Below are positions 25,261-33,328 of a stretch of DNA of 40,779 nt, piece after piece (position 1 is the first letter of the stretch; every line of letters starts with the position of its first letter). Origin of the DNA: Marinifilum sp. N1E240. GTDB taxonomy: Bacteria; Bacteroidota; Bacteroidia; Bacteroidales; Marinifilaceae. Below the pieces are notes generated by a model. The model was not told the DNA's origin. It searched no databases and saw only the letters and a program-made list of their open reading frames with translations. The position numbers and the translations under genes are program-made. The stretch is taken from contig NZ_WHKF01000018.1 in the NCBI RefSeq assembly GCF_009295825.1, forward strand, positions 1 through 40,779. The letters run 5' to 3'.

Positions 25261-26187
25261 ATGGATACTTCGATTAATTTAAAATTAGATTCTTATGTGC
25301 AAACCCAAAAGGCTTTGACTGAGAATGCAAGTATTTACGAAACCAATGTTACTACCAAAGCTCAGGTAGATCAATTTATTTTAGATTTGAATACCCTCTT
25401 AGGTTTGAGAGAAGAGGTAGATCAGCCCTTAAAATGGTTGATTGGCGAAAAGAATGCAACAAAAAAAGAGGTAAGAGCTAAGCTGTATCCTTTTTCCAAT
25501 TCTTTGGTCTGTTATGCCAACAGTATATCCGATGGTGAGACCTTAGAAAAAGTTAGCATCTCTAAAAATTCTTTAAAGATTCTTAGCGAATTGGAGCTGA
25601 TTGCTTTTTACAAGCAGAGCATCAGCATAGCCAGGGAGCACGTGGCAAGTTTGGAACCCTTTGGCATTACCGAAGCCAGTATAACTGCGCTAGAGACCGA
25701 TGGCAAAGCCTTTGAACAAAAGCGTACCGATCTGATTGTATTGAGAGAAGATAAGGCCAATGCCAAACAAGATTTTAAGATTGTACAGAAGAAGATCAAT
25801 CAGCTTTTGAACAACAAACTGGATTATAGTATAGAGAATCTGCGCGCTACCAATGTAGATTTTGTGAATTACTATTTTGCAGCCCGACAAAAAGCCAAAG
25901 GAGTACAGCGCCATTACGATGTGCTGGGCTATTTAAAAGATAAAGCTACGGGCGAATCAATTTCTTTGGGCAAGGTATCGGTGGAAGGTATCGATTTAGC
26001 TACCCACATTACCAAGAATGGCGCTTTTAGATTCAGACATTTTCCTGAGGGGGAACACCGACTGATTATTGAAAATATCAATTACAAAATCCTATACGTG
26101 CCAATTCGTCGCTATGCATCGGAGCGAAGCAAATTTCATTTGGAAATGGAAGCCATTCCTCTAGAGGTAGCAAGCCCGGTGGAATAA
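25261..26187 (+). CDS. Helical protein with carboxypeptidase-regulatory-like C-terminus
   Basis: 308 residues, no signal peptide or membrane segment. Residues 1-215 are mostly helical, with two similar halves and much E, K and L. The final 90 residues (YDVLGYLKDKATGESISLGKVSVEGIDLATHITKNGAFRFRHFPEGEHRLIIE, cut across the domain) resemble a carboxypeptidase-D regulatory-like beta sandwich: a GxxxDxxTGExI-type opening and a TxxxGxFxFxxxPxGxH-type loop. That domain normally acts as an interaction or rigidity module. The absence of a signal peptide is odd for such a domain. GC and codon use are higher than in the surrounding 2 kb. A hairpin element lies about 145 bp downstream. Confidence 0.75.
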   Translation: MDTSINLKLDSYVQTQKALTENASIYETNVTTKAQVDQFILDLNTLLGLREEVDQPLKWLIGEKNATKKEVRAKLYPFSNSLVCYANSISDGETLEKVSISKNSLKILSELELIAFYKQSISIAREHVASLEPFGITEASITALETDGKAFEQKRTDLIVLREDKANAKQDFKIVQKKINQLLNNKLDYSIENLRATNVDFVNYYFAARQKAKGVQRHYDVLGYLKDKATGESISLGKVSVEGIDLATHITKNGAFRFRHFPEGEHRLIIENINYKILYVPIRRYASERSKFHLEMEAIPLEVASPVE

Positions 26188-26619
26188 TACCATTTAAATT
26201 TCGAAGTGAGCTTAAGTGAAACTGTGAAATATTAAATTGAAATGCCGATATATAATTAGTTAGGGGTTTGGAGTAATACGAACAAATGGCTTCTACTAAT
26301 TAATTTTCGGTATAGAATTGAAAAAAGGTCTTTGTTTGCTTCCATCTCTTGTAAGTTGAATTGTTTAAGAAAGAAGCAATCAAAACCAAGCTGTGGTAGG
26401 AGTGCCACAGCTTTATTCCACAGATCTTAACTATATAGATCTATTTTGTTTTTATGTTTTTCAACCTACAAATGTTTGAACAAGAAAAAGAATTAATAGA
26501 AACGTGAGCCTTTTGGGCTTAATGTTTATAAAATAATTGTACAGGGGGGCGCATGTGCGAATGCCTGTAAATAAAAATTACACAAGTATCCGATATAAAT
26601 ATGACAAAATATTAACACT
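26188..26619. other. Leader region of the P47/OrfX-like operon
   Basis: 430 bp without a gene. It contains copy 1 of the repeated hairpin element (26332-26413), which probably ends the 25261 transcript, then a small hairpin GAGCC-TTTTG-GGCTT (about 26504-26521) and a GC-rich patch (GGGGGGCGCATGTGCG near 26546) unlike its AT-rich neighbourhood. The operon promoter must be between 26414 and 26600; I could not find a TAnnTTTG. Confidence 0.45.
26332..26413 (+). repeat. Hairpin-ended repeat element, copy 1
   Basis: First of three copies of an 80-90 bp element. Shared text: TTGTTTGCTTYCATCTC, GTAAGTTGAATTGT, ACCAAGCTGTGG and then a strict hairpin with arms AAGCTGTGG (26388-26396) and CCACAGCTT (26405-26413) and the 8-nt loop TAGGAGTG. 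In this copy the T run after the stem is poor, unlike the other two. Confidence 0.85.
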
Positions 26620-27972
26620 ATGAGAACTTATGGCTACGACTACTCATTTGCAATTTCTATAGATGAAGTCAACAAAATACTAATCGATAATCTTAAGAAT
26701 GTAGATCTCGAGTTAAAATACTGTGGTGAAGATTCCCAAAGCGGTTCAACCATAACATTAGACGCTAAATTTGATCCTTGGCAAATTATTAAAGGGGGAC
26801 AAAACTCTTTGCTTCGTTATTCAATGCCTGTTGAGGATGGATATTTATCTATTGAAGGTCCAATTACTAAAAGTTATGATTTAACCAATGTTACTATACT
26901 GATTGAGGTAACACTGGGGTGGTTAGGCTCTAGTGATCGTCAAGAAACACAAGGGAGTAAGGATATTACTAAATTGATTTTTTCTCCAACAGACACTAAA
27001 GATCCTAAAAATCCGGGTTATGTTGCTGTTGTTAATATTCTAGATCCAGATAAGCAATTAGATACTATTGGACTAGGGCTACTAAGAAACTATACTTCCA
27101 ATATTCTATTTGAGAATAAAGACAAGATGAACTACATTTTTGCTGATGTTTTTCCAAAACCAAAAAATGTAAGTTCTTGGTTAGATCCATATAAATGGAT
27201 CTACTACTATAGTACTGGAGAATCCTATGATGCCTTATGCTTCTTATGTACGCTAACAGATAAAGTCTTACCTTCTAATCCAGCCTTTGATTCTGCTGCC
27301 TTAGTTAAAGATAGTAATGCAAATATTCTTATATCTCAAGAATCCTTTTTCAACAATGTGGTACTTCCTTCGGTTAAAAGTACATTCTCTGGAGGTAAGT
27401 TTTCTTTAAGTGTTAGTGTCGATGAAAGTTGTACAATAAAAAATAGTGAGGATTTTAACGTAAAAACAGATGAAGGAACCATTACAGCGGATTCTTTAAA
27501 ACTAACCACTAGTGACGATGGCAACGGATTAAAAACGAAAACATCGGGAGGTGGTTCACTTAAGTTTTTCTTTGGATTAGCAAAACTTCCTAACGCAAGT
27601 TATTCTTGGAGTTGTGAAGACATCAATCCTTTGCTCTACACAAACGATCAAATTACTTTTTCAAAAGATAAAAATCCAGTTACTCATCACGATCAAAGCA
27701 TACCATGGTATGACTGGACCTTATTAGTAGCTGTAGGGATTACCTCGTTACCAGGATTGATATCCGTTATTGTTGACAGTATTAATGATTTTTCTGATCA
27801 AGTAAATGATGTAGGTATTGGCAATATTAATAGCAATCTGGATAAAGCTATTTCTAACTCTGTAGTTAATCTAGCCAACTTAATTGATTGGTCTACTAAG
27901 GATGGACAACAATTTACTTCAAATAATGCAGGGCTAAATGGAGCTCTTTATGTGCATGGAAATTTAATCTGA
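26620..27972 (+). CDS. P47-like TULIP-family protein
   Basis: 450 residues, no signal peptide. It opens with MRTYGYDYSFAISIDEVNKI, resembling the N-terminus of clostridial P47 (TYGWD...VNK), followed by DPWQIIKGG (residues 52-60), the family's G-x-W-x-I-x-x-G-G block. Near the C-terminus IPWYDWTLLVAVG introduces a hydrophobic stretch, and the end (LIDWSTKDGQQFTSNNAGLNG...) matches the P47 C-terminal pattern as I remember it. P47 has a BPI-like tubular lipid-binding (TULIP) fold and is encoded in orfX-type botulinum and PMP1 neurotoxin clusters, where its role is accessory or unknown. First of six co-oriented genes; 29 bp before the OrfX2-like gene. Confidence 0.85.
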   Translation: MRTYGYDYSFAISIDEVNKILIDNLKNVDLELKYCGEDSQSGSTITLDAKFDPWQIIKGGQNSLLRYSMPVEDGYLSIEGPITKSYDLTNVTILIEVTLGWLGSSDRQETQGSKDITKLIFSPTDTKDPKNPGYVAVVNILDPDKQLDTIGLGLLRNYTSNILFENKDKMNYIFADVFPKPKNVSSWLDPYKWIYYYSTGESYDALCFLCTLTDKVLPSNPAFDSAALVKDSNANILISQESFFNNVVLPSVKSTFSGGKFSLSVSVDESCTIKNSEDFNVKTDEGTITADSLKLTTSDDGNGLKTKTSGGGSLKFFFGLAKLPNASYSWSCEDINPLLYTNDQITFSKDKNPVTHHDQSIPWYDWTLLVAVGITSLPGLISVIVDSINDFSDQVNDVGIGNINSNLDKAISNSVVNLANLIDWSTKDGQQFTSNNAGLNGALYVHGNLI

Positions 27973-28001
27973 ATATTAATAATACTTAAAAGAAGAAAAT
28001 T

Positions 28002-30191
28002 ATGAGTACAACATTAGTGAATACAGGAACCACTCCTGTTCCAGAAGTCGTAAAAGAATTACCTGTAAATAAAAATGCTGACACCAATGATTGGGATACA
28101 GTCTTTGCCATTCGTTTCAACGATGCTAACATCGCTATTACAAACAATTGGTCGAAAGTAGATGATAAAGCTAAAAACCTATCACAAGCAGCTAGTGACG
28201 CTCCTTCTTACAAGATAGATGGTGTATTAGGACCTTGGCAATTAACAGTTGGAGGTGATGGTAAAAACATTAGAATGACCTGCCCGTTTGTCAGTGGAAC
28301 ATACAACGCAGGAGCTTCAAAATGTTATGATGTAAAAGGTTACGAAGTGATTATAGAAGTAGGAATGGAATGGGTGCCTAATCCAGATCAATTTGCATTT
28401 TCAGTTGGAGGAAATGATGAGGTAAATACCATTAAGACTGATTTAAACAAAAGCGTTTTAAATCAAACTTTAATTACTGAGTTTAAGAAAAATGGGAAAA
28501 CAATATCATCTGCGGCTAAAGTAACCATTATTAATGCCAATGAAGATTGGTTAATTACAGAAGGCAAAAACAACTACTATGTTTTTTACAATGTTGATAA
28601 GTACAAAGATGAATTTTTGCAGATTTATGAGTTTGAAGATACTTGGAAAAACAACTTACAACTTCTTGAAAATGCAGTAAGTTCAGAAGAGCCTGCAGTA
28701 GTTATTGTTACCATTAAAAATGATGAAACTGAAGGGATTGCAGCAGCTGTATTACCGCAACTTTTAAGCGAGTGGTTTAATACTAATATTGGAGAATTTA
28801 ATCATGTTTTCAGCTCTTTAGATTTAAGTCCGGCATTATCAACTAAGACCAATTATGAATGGATTAAACCAACGGGAACTAGTTATGCAGTTACAGATAA
28901 TGGAACATTGGATAATAGTGTTTTTGGTGTATTAACTATGACTCAAGGAAATACTTCTCCTTCAAGCCATCAAGTATCGCCAAATGCCATACCTAATAAA
29001 GATGATGGAACCAATGCTGGATTTTTGATAAGTGGAACGGCTTTCATGAAAAATATGATGCTTGCTGGTGCGACTACGGTGTTTAATAACGAACCAATGA
29101 CCTCGTTTGACATTACAAATGATGGATTAACAGTTACCAACAACAAAAAATTAACTTGGGGAAGATTTAAAAAAGATGATTCTGTTAAGGCAACTGTATC
29201 GTCTAAATATGCTAGCCAATTAGACAATAATCAATTGCCTGATGGTATGGTAGATGATTTAAAAGGAAGATGGATTAATTTAGGACAAGGGTGTGGATAT
29301 TGGGATCCTGGAATTATGGTTGAGGGATTTAGTGCATATAAAACCGCTAAAGGACTTAGTTGGTATTTATCTAGTTCAGATGGTAAAACGGAATACCTAT
29401 TAGAGTTAGATGCAAATGATACAAGTAAAATAAACTTGTACGATTCCATGATATTTACCATTAAAGAGAGACAATTTAAGATGAGTTTGGATAATAGTTA
29501 TTTAGAAATTCAATTCATTGATTTATTGTATCCGGAAAGCTGGGAGTATGATGTGCACATTAACTTTACAGAACAAGTTGCTATAGGTTTAAAAGAGATT
29601 AATGGGAAACAATTATTTTGGTTCGATAAGGTAACCAAAGATATGACCGTAAATGTTACAAAAACGAAAGCAGCAATTACTGCAGAAATTGTAGAGTCTT
29701 CAATTGTTGCCGTACTATGCCTTGTTGCCGTAGTAGCTCCATTAATTGATGGTTTAAGAGCGGCAGCAGCTGTAGGTGAAGTAACCGAGGAAGCTGGTTC
29801 TGCAGCTGTAAGTATTGAAGCTTTTTCAGAAGTTGATGAAGAAACTTCTTTAATCGATAGAGAAGCAAATGAGGCGGATGCCTTAGTTAACGGAACAGAG
29901 CAGGTTACAGGCAAATGGCCGGCTTTTAAAAATGCTTTTACCGCAACCAGATGGAAAGTTTTAGGTGGTATAGCTGCAGCTATTGGTGCTGGAGTGGCCA
30001 CACAGGAGGCTATTGAAACTATTATGGAAGCAATGGCTAAAAGCGAATGGGAAAAGGTTCCAGGTTTTGATGAATTTGCCAATGACGTTATTGTGCCATA
30101 TAGTTGGCCTGGAGTAGATTCGTACGATCTTAAAAATGCTCAATTAGCTTCTTCTTTACAAATTGGTTTAGAAACTCAAAAATCAAGTTAG
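28002..30191 (+). CDS. OrfX2-like TULIP-family protein
   Basis: 729 residues, close to the roughly 750 of clostridial OrfX2. Features: NDWDTVFAIRFNDANIAI (29-46), GVLGPWQLTVGGDGKNIRM (74-92), EVGMEWVPNPDQF (about 120), a central block EFNHVFSSLDLSPAL plus SVFGVLTMTQG and AGFLISG shared almost word for word with the next gene, and a C-terminal third holding two Ala/Gly-rich hydrophobic helices (SSIVAVLCLVAVVAPLIDG; WKVLGGIAAAIGAGVATQ). It ends in PYSWPGVDSYDLKNAQLASSL, the shared tail motif. No signal peptide. OrfX2 is a two-TULIP-like protein; a soluble protein that can insert a helical hairpin in membranes is a reasonable but untested reading. Confidence 0.85.
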   Translation: MSTTLVNTGTTPVPEVVKELPVNKNADTNDWDTVFAIRFNDANIAITNNWSKVDDKAKNLSQAASDAPSYKIDGVLGPWQLTVGGDGKNIRMTCPFVSGTYNAGASKCYDVKGYEVIIEVGMEWVPNPDQFAFSVGGNDEVNTIKTDLNKSVLNQTLITEFKKNGKTISSAAKVTIINANEDWLITEGKNNYYVFYNVDKYKDEFLQIYEFEDTWKNNLQLLENAVSSEEPAVVIVTIKNDETEGIAAAVLPQLLSEWFNTNIGEFNHVFSSLDLSPALSTKTNYEWIKPTGTSYAVTDNGTLDNSVFGVLTMTQGNTSPSSHQVSPNAIPNKDDGTNAGFLISGTAFMKNMMLAGATTVFNNEPMTSFDITNDGLTVTNNKKLTWGRFKKDDSVKATVSSKYASQLDNNQLPDGMVDDLKGRWINLGQGCGYWDPGIMVEGFSAYKTAKGLSWYLSSSDGKTEYLLELDANDTSKINLYDSMIFTIKERQFKMSLDNSYLEIQFIDLLYPESWEYDVHINFTEQVAIGLKEINGKQLFWFDKVTKDMTVNVTKTKAAITAEIVESSIVAVLCLVAVVAPLIDGLRAAAAVGEVTEEAGSAAVSIEAFSEVDEETSLIDREANEADALVNGTEQVTGKWPAFKNAFTATRWKVLGGIAAAIGAGVATQEAIETIMEAMAKSEWEKVPGFDEFANDVIVPYSWPGVDSYDLKNAQLASSLQIGLETQKSS

Positions 30192-30195
30192 TATC

Positions 30196-31599
30196 ATGAT
30201 TAGTAATAACGATACAGCTGTGTATACATTTGGTTGGGATACCTCTTTTGGTATTCCTGTACCAGATGCTAACAAAGCTATAATAGATAAGAAATCATCG
30301 CCTAAGAGTTTTAGTTATAGTGAAGCAAGTAGCTTTTCTTTGTCGGGTGACTTTAACGATTGGCAAATTTGCAAAGGAGGATCGGGTAAAAATATACGGT
30401 TTTCGATTCCTTTAGCAGATATAATTCTAACTTATGCCAGCAATGGGAATACAGTAAAATGTGATTCGGGTACAGCAATTATGGAGGTAAATATGCACTA
30501 TGTGCCTCATGCAGAATCTTTAGCTGATGATGTAAAAGGCAATCCCAAAGCTTTAGTAGTTAAACATACGGGAACCGAAAGCCTGCCAGCTGCAGTTTTA
30601 GTTTCACTTATCTTGGATAAAGATGTGGGAACGGTTTCTAAAGCCATAATTGAAGAAGCTTTAAAAAAATGGTTAAATGAAAATTTACAAGAGTTTAACC
30701 ATATTTTTAGCGTAGTAGACCTTAACAGAATGATAGATCAGGGCAAATGGGGATTTGTAACTCCAAATTATACTAGCTACGCTTTTCTTGACGGAAAAGA
30801 CTTGGATTCAAGTATTCTCGGGGTTCTTACAATGACTGGCGATAGAACTGGTGATGATTTGGCAAATCAAATATCAAACGATATTATTCCTCAAAAGAGT
30901 CAAGCTGGCTTCTTGGTTTCTCAAAAGCGCACATTATCTGATTTAGTAAGACCAGCTATAGAGCAGGCTTATCCAGGATTGAATCAGGATAATTTCTTGC
31001 TCAATGACGCAGGTACTAAGCTTTATCTAAAAAATGGTATTTCTGTTGATATTCCCAAGGTAGAACACAATGGGTCGACTTATCAACCAGTTTTAAAACA
31101 ATTGAGTGTAGAGTCTGACGGACAAATATTAACCTTGCAAAGTTATACCGAAACGGAAGTGATTCCTGGAATCACAGCACAATGTACAGCTACAAACTGG
31201 TATAAAATAGAATTGGGAACTTCTAAAAATGGACAAACTTTAAAATTTATAGAAGCACAACCTGCCGATATTCAACATACTATTCATAGGTCAGAAGGTT
31301 CTATTATAACCGAGGTTGTTATTGCAATTGTTGCTGCTATTGCCTTACTAATACTTACCATAGCTACCGATGGTGCCGCTTTAATTGTTGGTGGAATAAT
31401 TATTGGACTTATTTTGGGGGCTGACACCATTGTGCCAGAGATTATTGAAGCTGTGAATACAGATGATTCCCCAGCGATTGACCTTTTAATAATCAATGCA
31501 GTTTCCCCCATAAAGTGGACAGATAGTTCTGATTTTAAGCTCGATTATGCAAGCTTGAATGTATCCATGCAATTAGGAGGAGATCCTTTGTTTATTTAA
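30196..31599 (+). CDS. OrfX3/P47-like TULIP-family protein
   Basis: 467 residues. N-terminus YTFGWDTSFGIPVPDANKAI (10-29), then KKSSPKSFS, GDFNDWQICKGGSGKNIRF (51-69), and a middle block EFNHIFSVVDLNRM / SSILGVLTMTGDRT / AGFLVSQKRTLSDLV that aligns closely with the OrfX2-like protein. A long hydrophobic hairpin follows (EVVIAIVAAIALLILTIA; ALIVGGIIIGLILGAD, near 380-415), and the tail PIKWTDSSDFKLDYASLNVS matches the other two. The start lies 4 bp after the preceding stop, so the two are translationally linked. Size fits OrfX3 or P47; I cannot choose between them. Confidence 0.82.
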   Translation: MISNNDTAVYTFGWDTSFGIPVPDANKAIIDKKSSPKSFSYSEASSFSLSGDFNDWQICKGGSGKNIRFSIPLADIILTYASNGNTVKCDSGTAIMEVNMHYVPHAESLADDVKGNPKALVVKHTGTESLPAAVLVSLILDKDVGTVSKAIIEEALKKWLNENLQEFNHIFSVVDLNRMIDQGKWGFVTPNYTSYAFLDGKDLDSSILGVLTMTGDRTGDDLANQISNDIIPQKSQAGFLVSQKRTLSDLVRPAIEQAYPGLNQDNFLLNDAGTKLYLKNGISVDIPKVEHNGSTYQPVLKQLSVESDGQILTLQSYTETEVIPGITAQCTATNWYKIELGTSKNGQTLKFIEAQPADIQHTIHRSEGSIITEVVIAIVAAIALLILTIATDGAALIVGGIIIGLILGADTIVPEIIEAVNTDDSPAIDLLIINAVSPIKWTDSSDFKLDYASLNVSMQLGGDPLFI

Positions 31600-31628
31600 A
31601 ACTTATACAAATTTAAATTTTTTAAAAT

Positions 31629-32141
31629 ATGTCAACTACTCAAGAAATTATTGATGTGCTGATAGCTGTAGATACAGAAACTATTATTAGCAATTACGGT
31701 TTAAATAAAGATCCTAACAATCCTGTACAAATAACGGATGCTTCTCTTATTTTTATGATTACAAAAAGAGATGATGCACTTTCTGGAAATGCAGGAACTG
31801 AGTTAGCTATTGGGGCAAAAACCTTAGATACAATTCGTTGGAGAGAAACATCACTTTCCTTAAACGCTACATATTCTGCTTTATTGTACAAATTTGTAGC
31901 TACAGCAGGAGGTGATTTAATATCTAATCCTATTCCTTTACTTGTAGAGGTTCAAACTCCTTTGCCAGATCCAAGCAATCCTACCATGCCTAAAACACAA
32001 ACTATTGAATCTTATTTCTGGACTTCAACGGTTTTAAAGCCAGGTAGTGTAACATATCATTTCAATTTTATGATTTTAGACAGGGCAGGAAATGTTCAAG
32101 GTTACTACTGGTGGGATCCATATATTAAAATTACAGATTAA
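31629..32141 (+). CDS. PixA/AidA-family inclusion-body protein, copy 1
   Basis: 170 residues. It shows the whole family pattern: IIDVLIAVDTETIISNYG (7-24), DASLIFMITKRDDALSG, LAIGAKTLDTIRWRETSLSLNATYSALLYKF (split), then SYFWTSTVLKPGSVTYHFNFMI and DRAGNVQGYYWWDPYIKI at the end. Known members are Xenorhabdus PixA, which forms cytoplasmic inclusions, and Burkholderia/Ralstonia AidA, tied to quorum sensing and, in B. cenocepacia, nematode killing. No signal peptide. It follows the third TULIP gene by 29 bp and precedes a paralogue by 11 bp. Confidence 0.92.
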   Translation: MSTTQEIIDVLIAVDTETIISNYGLNKDPNNPVQITDASLIFMITKRDDALSGNAGTELAIGAKTLDTIRWRETSLSLNATYSALLYKFVATAGGDLISNPIPLLVEVQTPLPDPSNPTMPKTQTIESYFWTSTVLKPGSVTYHFNFMILDRAGNVQGYYWWDPYIKITD

Positions 32142-32152
32142 TTACATGTTCT

Positions 32153-32662
32153 ATGAGTAACTCAAATCAAAATATTGTTGATGTTTTAATGGTTATTGAT
32201 GCGGATAGTTTAATTGAAAAATATCCTAAAGGAACCGAAAGTAATCCTACAGTAGTTCCAGCACCATTAATTTATCTGATTGCAGATTCTGAATTCGTTG
32301 ACTTTGGTCAGGCTTCAAAAGAGCTTAAAATAGCGATTAAAAGCTTAGACCAAATTCGCTGGAGGTCAGCAACTACCTCTATGAATAGTAATTATTTTAG
32401 TCTTTTATATGATTTTAAATTGGTACATGGTAATCCAATTATATCTACTCCAATACCATTATTAGCTGAGGTGAAAACTCCATTGCCAAATATGGATGAA
32501 CCATTACAACCAAAAATGCAAACAATTCAGAGTTATTTTTGGACATCAACAGCGCTTAGTAAAGGAGAGATAACTTATACGTTTTATTTTATGATCATAG
32601 ATAGAGACAATAATCCTTTAGGATATTACTACTGGGATCCATTTATTAAAATTAGTGATTAA
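32153..32662 (+). CDS. PixA/AidA-family inclusion-body protein, copy 2
   Basis: 169 residues, a tandem paralogue of the previous gene: NIVDVLMVIDADSLIEKYPK, APLIYLIADSEF, LKIAIKSLDQIRWRSATTS, SYFWTSTALSKGEITYTFYF and NNPLGYYYWDPFIKISD. The two share the whole domain and perhaps half their residues, so the duplication is not recent. They could form a heteromeric assembly or inclusion. 11-bp spacings to both neighbours fix it inside the operon. Confidence 0.92.
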   Translation: MSNSNQNIVDVLMVIDADSLIEKYPKGTESNPTVVPAPLIYLIADSEFVDFGQASKELKIAIKSLDQIRWRSATTSMNSNYFSLLYDFKLVHGNPIISTPIPLLAEVKTPLPNMDEPLQPKMQTIQSYFWTSTALSKGEITYTFYFMIIDRDNNPLGYYYWDPFIKISD

Positions 32663-32673
32663 ACGATTGTATT

Positions 32674-33006
32674 ATGAATTTAGAAAAAAGAAAAATACAA
32701 CTTAAAACTTCTGTAAATCATATAAAAAAAGGCAACAAAGAATTGGTGCATTTTACCTTTTTTTCAATGGGAGAAACTCTTCCTTCCATAGAAGCATATG
32801 ACATTAAAAGTGATATTAAGAAAGAAAAATTGGAAAACTTTCTAAAGTATATGAAATCTATTGATAAAACCTTTTTTGCCTGGTTAGAAGCTGATGCGAA
32901 AAATACCATATTATTTGCAAACGATCCGTTAGAAGCATTAAAAAATGCAATTCCAGATTTAGATGAATCTGTTTTTACTGAATTACCTAAAGATTTATTT
33001 GTGTAG
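32674..33006 (+). CDS. Small unknown protein at the end of the toxin-like operon
   Basis: 110 residues, no signal peptide or membrane segment; I recognise no family. It is mixed alpha/beta by eye: KRKIQLKTSVNHIKKGNKELVHFTFFSMG at the start, split by GETLPSIEAYDI, then a basic/acidic helix (IKKEKLENFLKYMKSIDK), FFAWLEADAKNTILFANDPLEALKNAIP (split) and an end ELPKDLFV. 11 bp after the second PixA/AidA gene, and followed by hairpin-element copy 2, it is clearly the last gene of the operon. An immunity, chaperone or regulatory role is possible but unsupported. Confidence 0.75.
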   Translation: MNLEKRKIQLKTSVNHIKKGNKELVHFTFFSMGETLPSIEAYDIKSDIKKEKLENFLKYMKSIDKTFFAWLEADAKNTILFANDPLEALKNAIPDLDESVFTELPKDLFV

Positions 33007-33328
33007 AATATGTTTGACTTTTTATCTTTTTGATTTACATCTTCCTAAAAGTTAGTGATTTCTTAAGGTTCTTGCTTTTAGGAAGATAATTGAGGTTTTG
33101 AAATCATTAACGGCAGGGTCACTTTGTATAAGTAATGATAGGAAATGAGTGAAGTGTTTTTCGTTTAATCTGTACAAAGTATTGACGTAATGAAAAAAAA
33201 CTTGTTTGCTTTCATCTCTCGTAAGTTGAATTGTACTTGAGTGTAGCAAGCAAGACCAAGCTGTGGTAGGAGTGCCACAGCTTTTTTAAAGACAAAGTAC
33301 CTATTGATTAATAATAAAACTTAAAAGC
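33007..33328. other. Intergenic region after the operon
   Basis: 320 bp holding a small hairpin near 33050-33085 (CTTCCTAAAAG at 33042-33052 against CTTTTAGGAAG at 33075-33085, perfect over 11 bp) and hairpin-element copy 2 (33202-33287). The 65-codon minus frame (33052-33249) covers both structures and is not a gene. The promoter of the 33329 gene was not found. Confidence 0.5.
33202..33287 (+). repeat. Hairpin-ended repeat element, copy 2
   Basis: Same element as at 26332. It is the closest match to copy 1 over the leading TTGTTTGCTTYCATCTC and GTAAGTTGAATTGT segments. Stem arms at 33258-33266 and 33275-33283, loop TAGGAGTG, followed by six T (33282-33287), so it can function as the operon's terminator. 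Confidence 0.88.

Noticed and set aside
29510-30082. 190-codon minus-strand frame inside the OrfX2-like gene
   Set aside because: It is an antisense shadow of Ala/Gly/Glu-rich codons; its Ser/Ala/Thr-rich text has no domain and the plus-strand gene is well supported.
26620-33006. A neurotoxin or NTNH gene accompanying the P47/OrfX-like genes
   Set aside because: No gene of about 1200 residues and no HExxH zinc-protease light chain is found in or beside the operon; the nearest HEFGH protein (23273) is a small secreted zincin unrelated in layout.
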